Assembly (NCBI GenBank): GCA_030847615.1
Contig: JAUMIR010000005.1
Coordinates: forward strand, 239,420,645-239,484,644
From: Gambelia wislizenii
Lineage: Eukaryota > Chordata > Lepidosauria > Squamata > Crotaphytidae
Direction: 5' to 3'
DNA: 64,000 nt
The notes under the pieces are model-generated. The model made no database searches. It worked only from the letters and a program-made list of their open reading frames with translations, and had not been told where the DNA came from. Within the stretch, counting starts at the first letter, position 1. Every line of letters starts with the position of its first letter. Below are positions 47,132 to 58,646 of this stretch, piece after piece. A program made the position numbers and the translations under genes.

Positions 47132-48039
47132 CACTGTGATTTCTGGGTCAATACCAGAGACCTAAGGACAGCCTCTGGTGATGCCACAGGGTGAGGCCTG
47201 GTGATACCACTCAGCATTATATGTTAAGCAGCAACCACAATTGCCCAAAGTCAGGACATATTTTCCTGGTTGGAAATTTAGTGTATTTGCAAATTGGAAC
47301 ACTTGATTTAATTGACCTTTCCATAGTGCAGTAAGCTGCACAGACAGCTAGAAGGCTCTCTGCCTGACCAGAGGTTTGCATGCAACCTCATCTCTCACCT
47401 GGAGCTAACCCCATAAAAGTTGAAGAATTTGAAGCCCTGCCTGTCACCCGGAGGCAACCCACCAAAACTGAAGACTATGGGTGGTGCCTGAGCCCAAGCA
47501 ACCTTAAAGTTAGCCTTGTGCATAAATCTGTGAAATTTTTTGGCAATTGGAAATTGGCAAAAACAAAAATAAAATTACCCTACTTGAATTTTTGTGTGGA
47601 TCTACTCAACCTGCTCTTCTCTGCACTTACAGGAAATAAGTGCAAAGTCATCAGGCCGACTGACAACAGCCATCCAAACCATGAAGCTCATTGGGTAACC
47701 ATCTCTCAGCCTAACCTACATTACAAAGCTCTAGTCAGGATCAAATGCAGTGGTAGGGGAAATCATAAATATTTTCTTGAGCTGCTTGGAGGAAAGTAGT
47801 AGGAAGTTATCACGTACAAGTATTTTTATTTAAGTTCATGCCTATTTGCACAATCTGAGCTCTTAATTAATTTAGCTCCTCGTTGCTATGTTACTTCACA
47901 ATTCCTATTGTAGGCTTGTTTTACTAAGAATGGGAACAAATTTATTTAGTTTGTTCATGAGTCATAAATATCTTTATATTTGGGAAGGAAAGAAGCTGGG
48001 ATTTGAAAAAAAAATTCAAAACTGGAGGAACTGAACTGA
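47132..48039. other. No gene recognised
   Basis: A 139-codon plus frame (47380-47799) lacks any known domain, signal or repeat. It is treated as chance. Confidence 0.5.
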
Positions 48040-48240
48040 ATTGACCAGTGTGTCCATTTTTTGTGTGTGCAGAAAATAGCATTTTGTGCACAGCAACCAT
48101 TTCTTCACAGAAAACAAATTACCTGTGCACAAAAAAGTATTTTCTGTGGAGAAAATGTCTTTTCTGTGCAGCAAATTCCATGAAAAGAACCCACATGCAA
48201 TTTTCATGCAGAATAAGTGTTGAACTTTGAAAATTCTTGC
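48040..48240. repeat. Cryptic tandem repeat of TTTTCTGTGCAGAAAA-like motifs
   Basis: Motifs of the form TGTGCAGAAAA or TTTTCTGTG occur at least six times at irregular 20-27-base spacing. In the minus frame they appear as repeated LCT or FST phrases. This is an old degenerated tandem array or part of an unknown element. Confidence 0.5.
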
Positions 48241-50543
48241 CAATCTAGCATTGTCTTCATCAGGGTGTTCTGACACTTGAGAAACCTGTTTTTTCAACCA
48301 TTTTTCAAATATTCTTTCCATGCCTAGGAAGGAGTACTCTTAGTTGCAGAGCTGTCTAGTTCAAGTTCGATTTGCTAGCAAACCATCAGAAGGGAAATCA
48401 GAGGCCTTGATCTTGCATTCCACAGCAACTAGACAGCAGACTAAGCAGGTACACTGGTCAATGTTCCCCACTATGGTGAGATGGATTGCATTTCTATTTA
48501 AATGATGTGCAAATTTATGCAAATCTTTGACCTCCCTGGACCTCTTTTTTAAGCATTGCATTTCCTTTGGGGTGGAATACACTTCCTATATCTGGCCACC
48601 TTACCTTATTGCAAGGGGAAGAAATTTTTTCAAATTTCCATTTTATTATGCACTTATCTAATTTCCAGAGTTTGGGAGGGTTCATTTGGGGAGTGGGGGT
48701 ACAGTTCCTCAAATATTCCAGGCAGCCTCAGCAGTCCAAAACAGCATTTTCCCTCCAAGCTTTGTTAATTTTGTACTTGCAGACTAACATGAGAACTGAA
48801 ACTTCACTGTCCTTCAAAACTCACACTTCTCCAAATTTGGTAACAGAGTTTTGAATGTAAACACCCACATGGAAAAGTATACATATATCACAGGAAAAAA
48901 ATGTGCACAGAAATGTGTGAATTGGTGAAAATAACATTCACAAGTGTGTTGTATTAGGAAGACTGCTTGCAAAAATTGTATTAGGCAAAATTGCATATGA
49001 AAAGCATGTATTGGAAGAAACAGAGTGTATATAAAAATGCATATCTCAGCATTCTGGATGAACCAAATTTAAGATTTGAAGAATTTGAGATGAGCCAAGT
49101 TTAGGCTTAGAAATATGAGAAATTGAGAAAAACCAAAATTGACAGACATATTCCCCTCTACTGCCTGAAATTCCTCAGATTACTGCTCCAAGATCTATTG
49201 TGGGCCTGTGAGCCTTACACAGGGAGAACCTGAACAATGGACTCATTGCTGCAGATTGCTGCACTTGCAGAAGTTTAGACTAGATGGCGCTTGGGATTCC
49301 TTCCAATTCCATGATTTATCAGACACAAATATGAAGGTGCGGGGAATTGCTAGCTAGCAAGCTTTTGTCCCTGTGGCAGGACAAATAATATCATAATTAT
49401 CATTGTTTGCATAATAGTTTTCATCTATAATGCCTGTGCAATGTATCCATTTTTAATGCTACTATAGATATTCCCTCCCCCAAGCCTGGTTCTCTGGCAC
49501 TGTCAGAATTTTGGGCTGTATAGTTATGTGCTGCGAGTTCTCTAATTTCCCCTCCCCATCTTCAGCTACTTCCTATGGTTTACCAGATGATAAAGTGAAT
49601 TCCCAGCTCCTATTTTTTCTCCATTCAATTTGACTACCAGTAAACGCTGACCCAATCAGAAAGGAAATTGGATATCAGCCAGAGAGGAAGAAGCAGTTAA
49701 GATGGGACACCTCTTTGCTGATCATTGCAAGTGATGGTTGCACTTTAGCCAAATTCCAGCACTTGAAAGTCCTGCTGACTTAAAAGAGGAGAGTGTGTGC
49801 TTACAAGTTTGGCTGACACCCTGCCCTATATGAGGTAAGGTACTTTTTTTTTCTGATGCAGAGTAAAGCAGCAGGAGAGAGGTAAATATTAACACCACGA
49901 TCCTCAACATCACACTCCCCACACTGCAACCCCATATCACTTTTAAAATATATATATATATGGAAGCAGTTCAGCTGTTTGGCTTGCTCTGGTGTTTTGC
50001 TCTTCCAGTCATTTATACTTTTCATGTAGAATATTTATGGTTGAAGAATTTTAAACCATTGAACCATATTTCATATGAACGTACACAGAGAAGCTGGCAG
50101 CTCATATACCAGGGAAATGGACTGACAACCCACCCTAGTTGTCTCTCTGGAAACATCAGTGCTTTTATGCAGATCCCACATTTGCAAAATGCCAGCCCAA
50201 ATTAGCCTTAGGGCAGGAGAACCTCACAGGGACAGAGGTTGTACCAGAAGAAGGATGGATTCAAAAGCCCTTCTGCATGGGACTACTGGACAGCAGGGGC
50301 CCTGCCTCAAGTTCATATCTTCTACTGACCCACTGGCCAATTCCTGCCTCCAAACGACACACTGACAGAGAAGCTTTGATCCTTGAAGTGCAGATGTCAG
50401 TGGTGGAGCACATAGACCCCACCCATCCCTGCCAGTGCATCCTCTAGCCTTTTTGATTTTGGACTAGAGCATAAAGTGCTATGGCATTGTTTTATAAAAC
50501 ATGACACTTTCTTCTCCCCCTCCCTTGCTCTGCTGTTATCGTT
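48241..50543 (-). other. CHRM2: Region downstream of CHRM2 stop; likely 3' UTR and flank
   Basis: No gene is recognised. It lies immediately after the CHRM2 stop on the minus strand, so at least its right part should be transcribed as 3' UTR. AATAAA on the minus strand occurs near 48643 and, outside the block, 47826 and 47941, none decisive. A short TA run lies at 49946-49961. The 48840-49100 stretch has AATGTGCA/AAATGCAT motifs like 1570-1720. Confidence 0.45.
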
Positions 50544-51950
50544 TTACCTTGTGGCTCCTATGTTCTTGTAATGACACATAAGAAGGTGCTTAAAGGTTTT
50601 CTTGAAGGTAGCATTGCAGAGCGCATAGCAGGCAGGATTAATGGTGCTGTTGATATAGCACAGCCAGTAACCAATCGTCCATACTGTGTTGGGGATACAA
50701 GCTGAACAGAAGCTGTTGATGAGAACCATCACATTGTATGGTGTCCAGGTAATGATGAAGGCCAGGAGAATAGCCAAGATAGTCCTAGTAACTTTTTTCT
50801 CCCTGGAAGGAGGTGTCTTCTTTTTGGCAGGCTGCTTTGTCATCTTGACAATCTTACGGGCTACAACATTCTGCTTCTCATCTCCATTTTGTTCATCAGG
50901 GCCTACAATCTCCACGGTGGTGTTGGCAGAGCTACTACAGTCACCTTTGGGGGACTTTGTGAGAATCCTGATGCATGTCAATTTGGAATTCTCCACTTTG
51001 GCATTGACTTGGGAGACAGAAGCCCTTGTGTCCTCTTTGATGGCTTCATCCTCTTTCACATTGGAAGCTACAGCACTGACAGAGGTGGAATCATTTGAGC
51101 TTTCCTTCTCCTCTGTAGTAACACAGTTTTCCACTACTGATTCCCCTGTGGCTTTACCATTCTGAATTTTACTATGTTCTATTCCATCTTCACTGGTTGG
51201 GATGTTGTTATTGTTTGGTTTTCCTATTTTACCTTGGGCCAAACTTGGAGAAACTGGATCCTGGTTTTGACCACCTTCCTTTTTGTCTTTCTTAATTCTG
51301 CTCTTGCTGGCACGTGATATTTGCCAGTAGAGAATGGTCATGATGATGACAGGCAGATAGAAAGCTGCAATAGCTGTGCCAAAGGTAACAGCTGCATTGG
51401 ACAGGAACTGAATGTAGCATTCCCCATCAGGAACAGTCCTTTCCCCTACAATGAACTGCCAGAAGAGAATTGCAGGTGCCCACAAGATGAAGGATAGCAC
51501 CCAGGCAGCTGCAATCATCATGCCTGCCATCTTGGTGGTCCGCTTGACTGGATAAGTCAGAGGCTTGGTGACACAAAAATATCTGTCAAAACTAATGATG
51601 AGAAGGTTCATAACAGAGGCATTGCTGACCACATAGTCAAGAGCCAACCACAAGTCACAAACCACAGGCCCTAATGGCCAGTAGCCAATCACAGTGTAAA
51701 GTGTGTATAGGTTCATGGAGAAGACACCAATGATCAAGTCAGCACATGCCAAGCTGAAAAGAAAGTAATTGTTGACAGTCTGCAGGTGCCGGTTGACTTT
51801 AATGGACACCATAACCAGGATGTTCCCAATGATGGTCACTAGGCTGAGGGACCCAGCCACCAGGACAATGAAGACTACCTCAACAGTTTTATAAGGACTT
51901 GCCAAGGCCATCACATCCTCCAAAGAGCTTATATTCGTTGAGTTATTCAT
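50544..51950 (-). CDS. CHRM2: Muscarinic acetylcholine receptor M2, complete coding exon
   Basis: This 468-residue intact frame encodes a class A GPCR of the plasma membrane. The M2 receptor binds acetylcholine and signals through Gi/o, lowering cAMP and opening cardiac K+ channels. Seen in the protein: N-glycosylation sequons at N2, N3 and N6; seven membrane segments starting near residue 25; the TM3 ligand aspartate D105; DRY at 122-124; the extracellular disulphide pair C98 and C178; a long third cytoplasmic loop (about 215-390) rich in Ser, Asn and Lys; WTPY at 402-405 followed by N406; Y428 and Y432; NPACY at 438-442; and a likely palmitoylated C459 near the C-terminus. Human M2 is 466 residues, and the two extra residues here lie in the N-terminal tail. 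No intron interrupts the frame, as expected for muscarinic receptors. M2 is preferred over M4 because the N-terminus and C-terminus match M2. Confidence 0.98.
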   Translation of the reverse strand: MNNSTNISSLEDVMALASPYKTVEVVFIVLVAGSLSLVTIIGNILVMVSIKVNRHLQTVNNYFLFSLACADLIIGVFSMNLYTLYTVIGYWPLGPVVCDLWLALDYVVSNASVMNLLIISFDRYFCVTKPLTYPVKRTTKMAGMMIAAAWVLSFILWAPAILFWQFIVGERTVPDGECYIQFLSNAAVTFGTAIAAFYLPVIIMTILYWQISRASKSRIKKDKKEGGQNQDPVSPSLAQGKIGKPNNNNIPTSEDGIEHSKIQNGKATGESVVENCVTTEEKESSNDSTSVSAVASNVKEDEAIKEDTRASVSQVNAKVENSKLTCIRILTKSPKGDCSSSANTTVEIVGPDEQNGDEKQNVVARKIVKMTKQPAKKKTPPSREKKVTRTILAILLAFIITWTPYNVMVLINSFCSACIPNTVWTIGYWLCYINSTINPACYALCNATFKKTFKHLLMCHYKNIGATR

Positions 51951-51990
51951 CTCTGTGTCTAATAAACTGCTGAATAAATATCACTTAAGC
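51951..51990 (-). other. CHRM2: CHRM2 5' UTR part of the coding exon
   Basis: On the minus strand the 40 bases before the ATG follow directly on a splice acceptor, so the coding exon appears to begin at 51990. The short UTR stretch has in-frame stops before the ATG, so no N-terminal extension is possible. This matches the known CHRM2 structure, in which noncoding upstream exons join one coding exon. Confidence 0.8.
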
Positions 51991-52020
51991 CTGCAGAGGA
52001 AACAGAGAGAGAGAAAAGGA
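51991..52020 (-). promoter_or_regulatory. CHRM2: Splice acceptor (polypyrimidine tract and AG) of the CHRM2 coding exon
   Basis: Reading the minus strand, a CT-rich run (CTCTCTCTCTGTTTCCT) leads into CTGCAG, with the AG at 51991-51992. A CCTCAC branch-point-like site lies about 35 bases further upstream. Everything to the right of this point would be intron. Confidence 0.8.
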
Positions 52021-52611
52021 AAGGCTGTGAGGCATTTTCTTCATTTGTTTTGGCAAATGGAGCTGAAGACAACATAAAAAGCAGACGATTAAAATTCAAA
52101 GAAAATTAAGAAGGCCCAACACCCATCAATCGGCACTTAAATGGTCAATGTCCCATTGCTGGTAATAGGACTTAGTGGGTATACTGCATTTTCCTCTCAA
52201 TTATGCTCAAGGATGCTAAATATAAATTAAGCTATAGGTGAAAAAAGCACAGAGATAATATGAAAAAGAAAACACAGAGAAACAGTGGGAAACATAGAAA
52301 CAACATATAGCTACCGTATATTTAAAATAGTAAAATATGGAGACTGATCTTGCAATTTCCAGATGCTATTGGATTGCAACTTTCATCAACCTTAGGCAGC
52401 CTAATTTATGAGAATTGCAGTTGTAGTCCAACAGCAGTGTGAATGGCAGACACTGCACACTTGTGCTGTAGAAGTAGAATAATGCCATGTGGCATTAGGG
52501 AACTTTTTAAAATGACTTGTTACCTTTGGCTGCTTCTACAAATATTTGGAAGCTGCAAATTTTCACTGAAATTCCAAACGGTCCATTGAAATCTTCCCTA
52601 CTTCCTACATA
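52021..52611 (-). other. CHRM2: CHRM2 intron, no recognised repeat
   Basis: No coding frame or repeat family is recognised, apart from a short MITE-like inverted piece around 52365-52440. Being upstream of the acceptor, it should be intronic sequence of the CHRM2 transcription unit. Confidence 0.6.
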
Positions 52612-52954
52612 TACAGTTGCCCCCCCCCCACATTCGTGGCTTTAGCATTCACGGTTTTGATTATTTGCGGTTTTTGGGAGCCCCCCTCCCAAAAATGGCA
52701 ACGGGGCTTTAGAAGCCGCATCACCGCTTTTGGGAGGACGGGTGGGGGTGGAGAGGAGCAGTGACAGGGCTTCAGAGGCTCCCGTCGCTGCTTCTGGGAG
52801 GACTGGGGGTGGAGAGGAGCAGTGATGGGGGCCTCAGAACCCCTGTTGCTGTTTCTGGGAGGGCGTGGCATGACCTATTTTTTATTCCCGTTTTTTTTCA
52901 CATTTGCGAGGGTCTTGCAGCCCTAACCCTTGCAAATGTGGAGGGACAACTGTA
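52612..52954. mobile_element. Tigger-like element with internal tandem repeats, copy 2
   Basis: It starts TACAGTTGCCCC...CACATTCGTGG and ends GCAAATGTGGAGGGACAACTGTA. The ends are inverted repeats starting at TA, as in Tc1/mariner. Between are units of about 65 bp with GGCTTCAGAGGCTCC, TGCTTCTGGGAGGAC and GGGGGTGGAGAGGAGCAGTGA. It lies in the CHRM2 intron. Confidence 0.7.
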
Positions 52955-53753
52955 CTGTTAAAAGGAAATCCAAGTTAAAACTGGAGGCTTTTTCTTATGT
53001 GGGAATTTCAAAAGAGGGTAAGGAAACTGGAAAAAGATCAAATAGGGTCTATCTGCACCTATAGGACAAGTACAATAGGACTGTATGGTTCAAATTACAT
53101 AAGAAGTGCCATACAAATGTAAGGAGCAGCCCACAGCAACAGGAAAATAAGCCAGTTCTAGTGTTGCCACAGGCTGAAGTAAGTTTGCAACCCTCTCCTC
53201 TTGAGGGCAGACCCCCCCCAGCAACCCCCATAGTATACTGAGGATGAGGAACCCTGCTAAATGGGCTGGGCTGTAGTGTGGGGGTGAAAGGAGATCCCTG
53301 AAAATCAGGATGAAGCACCTGCCATGAGTGGAGACTCTCTGTGTATTAATTTCAGAGAGTTAAAGAGGCTTCAATTGAGGAGGAGGAGAATATTTTGACC
53401 AGCCCAGACCTTATCAGCCTTAATCTTCATTTTACTTCTTTTGACAAAACTGTTCCATTTCCTGAATCTCATGCACCCTTTGGAATATTCATTTTTCCAT
53501 TCATTTTTCAGCATTGCTTGTGCTGCCCAATGAGCCATCAATGGATTATTCAAAGAAAACTCAAAATAGTGATATATATTTGATGTATCAGTGGTAAGTA
53601 AACAGGTGCTATTTGCTCTTTGATTTTATACATTTTCTTCCATTCCTTCAAATCAATAGAATGCAACTGAATAATGTTGACACTGCATATATATTTATTT
53701 ATGAGACATGCTTGATAAGATTAAGAAAGGATGAGAATTTAAGTTTGTTAGTA
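52955..53753. other. No gene recognised (CHRM2 intron)
   Basis: Unassigned noncoding sequence between the Tigger-like element and the LTR. Confidence 0.5.
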
Positions 53754-54615
53754 TGCCCTGCTACCCCCTCCCCATAGTATGTCATAACTGGAAATATTGG
53801 ATACTTTGAGGTCAGGCTCGCTGAAGCAAACCAAAGGTCAGTTGGAGGTCACAGTGACCTGGGATGTGTCTAGAAATATAATGGTAAGAAAGTCCAAGTT
53901 AGGGTTATGGTGAAAGCCCCTTAGTAAACACAATCATTACAGAGGTATGTGCTGATCCTTTCTTCAAGCCTGGGCTTTTCAGTAGTGATTCAATCAAACA
54001 ATTAAGTGACCATTCCTTAGTCTATTCATATAGAAATATTTCCTATACCCCCACTTGTCCAACTCTGCAAGGTTGTCACAAACCCATCAATTTCTCTCTC
54101 CCAGCAATTACAGCAATCAGCTGAGTTTCAGGTTCCTTTGTCTATCCTGTAAGAAAGTCATCCAGGCTTTGATATAACCAGAGTACCCCTTCAGGATATG
54201 AAACAAGATATAAATATTAGTTCCTCAACAATAGTAAAGTGTGCCACAGTGGATGGTCGTGGCCACTCGCTTTCTTGGCGCACCTCAGATTGGAACCTCC
54301 TCAATGCCTGTCTGAGTATCTTTGCTGTATGAAGCTCATCTCTTCAAGGCCAGTAACTATCACCCTATATTCCCAAATCTCTCCCTCTATACAGCCTTTC
54401 TGCCTTGTTATGGTTCTTAAGCATGTGTGTTGCGTATGTCAGTTCAAATAAAATACTTTATTTCACTTTAACTGGAATGCTCTCTACAGTTAATACTGGT
54501 ATACATAAGTGAAAAGACCCCCAAAGTCACCCTCCTCTCGCAGGCCTCCTTTTGAGCTAAGAATCTCCCCAGAAAATAATGGAGATTTTGGCATCATGGG
54601 TAGGTCTCTAAAGCA
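53754..54615 (+). mobile_element. Solo-LTR-like element, copy 2 (862 bp)
   Basis: It aligns with 33121-33975 at similar length. It has TGCCCTGCTACCCCCTCC at the start, GGAAATATTGGATA, a TATAAAT box (54209-54215), AATAAA (54447-54452), TACTGGTATACATAAGTG, TTTTGAGCTAA, and an end at TAAAGCA. It lies in the CHRM2 intron, antisense to the gene. No coding sequence. Confidence 0.7.
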
Positions 54616-54890
54616 CCCCCCCCACCTTTTAGGGTAATATGTTTCCATTCATTTTTGTTATTTTTAAAAAACCAGAATTAACAAATGTTTTCAGATAGAG
54701 ATGAAATGAACTTAAAGATTTTGTTAGAAAGAAAAAAAGAAAATGAAAAGGAATGTGGGAGAAAGGGAAACTGACAGATCTCCTAGATGAGGTTGATGTC
54801 TTTGAAAAACTTTGTAAAAGGAACTAATCCATGCTCAATATTGTTCCTTGTATTGATGGGGAAAACTTTTCATGCCCTCCAACATTTCAT

Positions 54891-55240
54891 ACCCTCCAAC
54901 ATTTCACAGATGAACACCAGGACGTGGGTGGCCAAGCAACATCAGCGTGCCCTTAAGATGGAAAATGTCATTAATTTGGAATAAGACACACACTAGGAGA
55001 GTCTTCAGCAGTATGCTTTTGCCTGAGTTTACTGGGAAGAGCAAGATGCTACCCCTCCTCTCCTCCCTCCTGAGTTAAGGGGGTACAAGCTACGTTTGCA
55101 CTTTCAACTCAGTTTGCAGCAATTGAAGGAAGCTGAAGACCAAGGAGGAAAGTAGGAGGAGTATACAGACATTATTAAAATAGCTGAAAAAGTGGGATTA
55201 ATTGGAATTGTCCCTGCCAAATGGGGACAGCTGGACAGTA
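54891..55240 (+). mobile_element. MITE family 2, best copy
   Basis: Left end ACCCTCCAACATTTCACAGA, right end TGCCAAATGGGGACAGCTGG. The middle has TGCTTTTGCCTGAG, GGGAAGAGCAAGATGCTACC and TTTGCAGCAATTGAAGGAAG. The left end is preceded by a duplicated CCCTCCAACATTTCA unit (54875-54889). Confidence 0.6.
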
Positions 55241-56664
55241 TGTGGTGTTAATCTAACTATGGTGCTGCTGTTAGAGCTTGAAACCCTTTCTATACAATTT
55301 ACAGTGTTCCAAGGATTATTATTAAAGACATTTAACTGGAACATTTTCCATGACATATCCATTTATTGGTACCACATCTCCCACCACATATCTGACTGGT
55401 ACATGTCAAAAGGAAAGTAAAAACTCATCTGTCTTGATAACAGTGCAACAAAGTTTGCATACCACAGTAATTACAAAATGGTATTTTGCTTCTCAACTGA
55501 TGATAAATATTACATTGCATTTTTCACAACATGAATCATACATTTTCACTGCCTACTTTCAAAACAGGGTAAGAAAGGAAGTGGGAGAGGAGGGCAGGAA
55601 GCAGTGATCCCCAAGATATAGGGGGAAATCCCTTTCCAGACTGAATAACTGGTTGAAGAACATACATCAGGACTCTGCAATTTCACAGGCCAATTATAAT
55701 TCACAGACCTATTGTAAAAATACCCACTAAGATTAAAACAGTGCCTGTTTTAATATGAAAATATGAATTTACCAAGCATCACACTTTCAAATTAAGTCAT
55801 GAAATGATACTTGGTTATCCTCCCTAAACTTGCAGTGGAGTTCTCCAATTAAAAAATGCAGACTAAAATGTGCCTATGCAGGGACAATGTAAGGAAAATG
55901 GGAAGACTTACTATCTAATCTACTGGTGGTGGTAATGGAAGAAAATCCTAAACATGAGTCCCTGAATATTAAAGAATTTTTGAAAAGGATTTTGAGCAGA
56001 GAAAAATAAATTTGAGGACATGAGAATAACCTTGTTTAGGCATTCTAAAACTTAAATAAGACAAACATATTCAGAGGGGGGGGGCTACATGAGCCTTGCC
56101 CCCACCATGATAATCTCCATCTCCCCATGTCGAAGGTGATTTTCTGGAGACCCTCAGCTATGCACTGAAACTCCACATGTGGAGAGCCTTCATACGTAGA
56201 GGAGGTTATCCTCGTTAGGAAGTTGTCATCTGTGTTAAGAGGCTGACCAGAAATTGTGATGTAATGGACGGGGTGTGTATATTCTCCCTAACTATGCATT
56301 TCACTTGTTCAGGTTTCAGAATGCTGGTAAGTCTGTCCCAGATGTAGGATGGAAGTGTAGAGTTAGAATACCCATTATAATAAATGTTTTTCACAAGGGG
56401 GGGGGCTACACAGTGGTAAACAACCTGGTGTCATCTAGATGTTTTGGACTGAAACACCAATATTTGTTGCCCACTAACCATGATGCTGACAGGGACTTCG
56501 TGGAGTTGTAGTCCAAAACTTCTAGAGATACCTATTTGTTTACTATTGCATTAAAGTAAAATATGATACATGGGAGAGCAACATCAAGCTCTGGTTGACC
56601 CTGTCATTATGTTAATAGGCCTATTCTTATTGGATTACAATACATTAACTGTCCTGTACTGGAT
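55241..56664. other. No gene recognised (CHRM2 intron)
   Basis: Unassigned apart from a MITE-like inverted piece at about 56428-56525 (AGATGTTTTGGACTG and TAGTCCAAAACTTCTAGA). Confidence 0.5.
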
Positions 56665-56912
56665 TGTGTAAACTTTTTCTGTTTTTCTTTATTTTTTGAA
56701 TTTGCTGTGCTTGTGTCTTCTTGTGAGAATCGGCAAGATCTCTAACCAGGAAGTGAATGGAGCTCCATTAGTGCTCTGTTCATGCCTGGGCTGCTTTTAA
56801 ATGCTGCCAGAGGTAAGTCTGATATTTTGAGTTATTGTGCCGGGACAGGAATGGGTTTGCTAATAGCAGGACAGGAACGTTAGTGTGTTTGGTGTCTGAT
56901 GTTTGTTTACTT
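56665..56912 (+). mobile_element. TIR family A, 3' half only
   Basis: It matches the right part of 36875-37645: TTATTTTTTGAATTTGCTGT, GTGTCTTCTTGTGAGAATCG, GCCAGAGGTAAGTCTG and GTTATTGTGCCGGGACAGG. The left half and left TIR are missing. Confidence 0.65.
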
Positions 56913-57588
56913 TCTAAAGAGATGTGTTTGTTGTCCTTAGTCTCATCTAGAATAGACCTATTGAACTAATGAAATTAACATAAGTATTGACTTACCTAGT
57001 GATCATAATTCACAGAATCTACACTATTTGGAACTAAGAATACGATTTAGGCTATAGTATATTTATTTAGGCCATACATGTTACAAGGAAATGGTACATT
57101 AGAAAACAACATTCACAATGGATTAGGCTTTGTTAAGGCCATTGATCAATAATGCTATAAGGCCAATTGCTTTAATGCACAGATTAGAGAATTTTGTAGA
57201 TACCAGCCCTTGCCATTAAATCAGTTATAATTCCTTTCAAGCTTTGCTAAGATCAGTGTCTAGAAACATTTCCCTGTCTCAAAGGATTTGAAGAATAAAT
57301 TCATTTCAGAATTGTCACTGAAATTCCAACTCAGGTGAAATTTGACAAATCCGTTGTGGCTCTCCTAAGGAGAACAGCTGAAGAATTAGAAGGAGAGACA
57401 AAGGTTCTTCTAACAGGAGCAAACTTTTTAATAAGGGATAGTTTTGATGAGAGCAAAAATTCTTAGAATATGTTGGCACCTTCTTTGTTTGCAGTTTACA
57501 TCGTTCTGCAGAGTTTGGAAATAGCATATTTCTTTGGAGAGTAATAACAACAATTATAACAATCCTCTCCATTGATGCCCCCTTGTCG

Positions 57589-57667
57589 TGGGAGAGAGGC
57601 TTGCGTACCCTAATGATGTTTTGAGCTATGCTGGCGGTGGAACAATAGCCACCGGTAGGGTCTCCCA
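57589..57667 (+). ncRNA. Predicted three-helix RNA fold in the LINE 5' region
   Basis: Three nested perfect 6-bp helices stack: TGGGAG/CTCCCA (57589-57594 with 57662-57667), ACCCTA/TAGGGT (57607-57612 with 57656-57661) and CGGTGG/CCACCG (57635-57640 with 57649-57654, loop AACAATAG). The right strands are almost continuous while the left strands are separated by 12 and 22 bases. Function is unknown. It could be a ribozyme, IRES or packaging structure of the LINE. Confidence 0.45.
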
Positions 57668-58486
57668 TGCCAGACAGGTCAAAACCGAAGGGTCTAACAA
57701 AGAGCGTCAAAGGGCAGGATGGGCTCTCTAGCCTTATGGCAACCGTCCTAGGAGAAGGAAAACTCTAATCCCAAACCTGGGCAGATGGTGCTCATCCAAC
57801 CCTGTAAGGTCAACCATCTAAGAGAAGAAAACTCTAATCAAACCTACGACCCGAGGACCTCGCTGCTACTGTCCGTGCTTGCAAGGCCAGCAGATGAACC
57901 TTTGGTTTAAAGGGTGAGGCCAGTTCTGTGCATGCTGCGCTCCACCAGACAAATCCATTACACAGGCTCGAAGGACAAATCCAATTCCAAAAAAAGCCCT
58001 GTAGCGATAGGCAAGGGACGAAACGGCAGGTGTAAAGATGCACTGGAAGCCGCAGACCCAACCCTGCATGCAGGCGGTTCAGGACCCGGGAGATGACAGT
58101 CTTGTTCGGAAGCATCCTGAACGACCAAGCAGCCTTTTTTAAGGAGAGCACTGCTTGCTCCATATGGAGAGGGGCCTAGAAAAGGTGGCCTAATGAAAGC
58201 TCATCCCCAACTACCTGGTTGGCTAGCTGTGGCCAACAGGAATCTTCTGATGTGGTCAAACCAAGGCAAAGAAACAAAGGCACACACCGGCCTCCAAAGG
58301 TGTAAATAAACTGACGCTTGCATGCTGGAACATCAGAACCATGCAAGACTCTGAATATAGTGGATGGCCTGAGCGTCATTCTGCTCTAATAGCCCATGAA
58401 CTATCACAAATTAATATTGACATCGCTTCTCTTAGTGAAGTTCGTCTCCGTGAGGAAGGAAGCCTTAAAGAACACGGCGCCAGCTA

Positions 58487-58646
58487 CTTTTTATTTTATT
58501 TATATTTATTTATTTATACCTCGCTCTTCAGCCACAAGGCTATCAGAGCGGCTTACAATTTGTTTTAAGCAATAGCAATTTACACATCTACACTGCATTA
58601 AGCAGTTTCCAATGTGTGTTAGCTAATTGCCCCCACAAGCCTCACT
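58487..58646 (-). mobile_element. SINE-like insertion inside the LINE endonuclease
   Basis: The LINE frame (GASY|..LYWSGK) is interrupted by about 155 bp that on the minus strand reads GGGGGCAATTAGCTAACACA, then GTAAGCCGCTCTGATAGCC, then AGAGCGAGGTATAAATAAAT with an A-rich end. ACTTT on both sides may be a short target duplication. A related fragment is at 61955-62045. The tail resembles L2/MIR-type 3' ends. Confidence 0.7.

Noticed and set aside
47380..47799. 139-codon plus frame
   Set aside because: No similarity to a known protein and no gene context. No supporting splice sites or promoter.
48040..48240. CRISPR-like array
   Set aside because: Repeats are irregular, diverged and in a vertebrate genome. 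No array of exact repeats with unique spacers is present anywhere in the window.
57834..58163. 109-codon minus frame in the LINE 5' region
   Set aside because: Antisense to the LINE, no known domain, and no conserved context.
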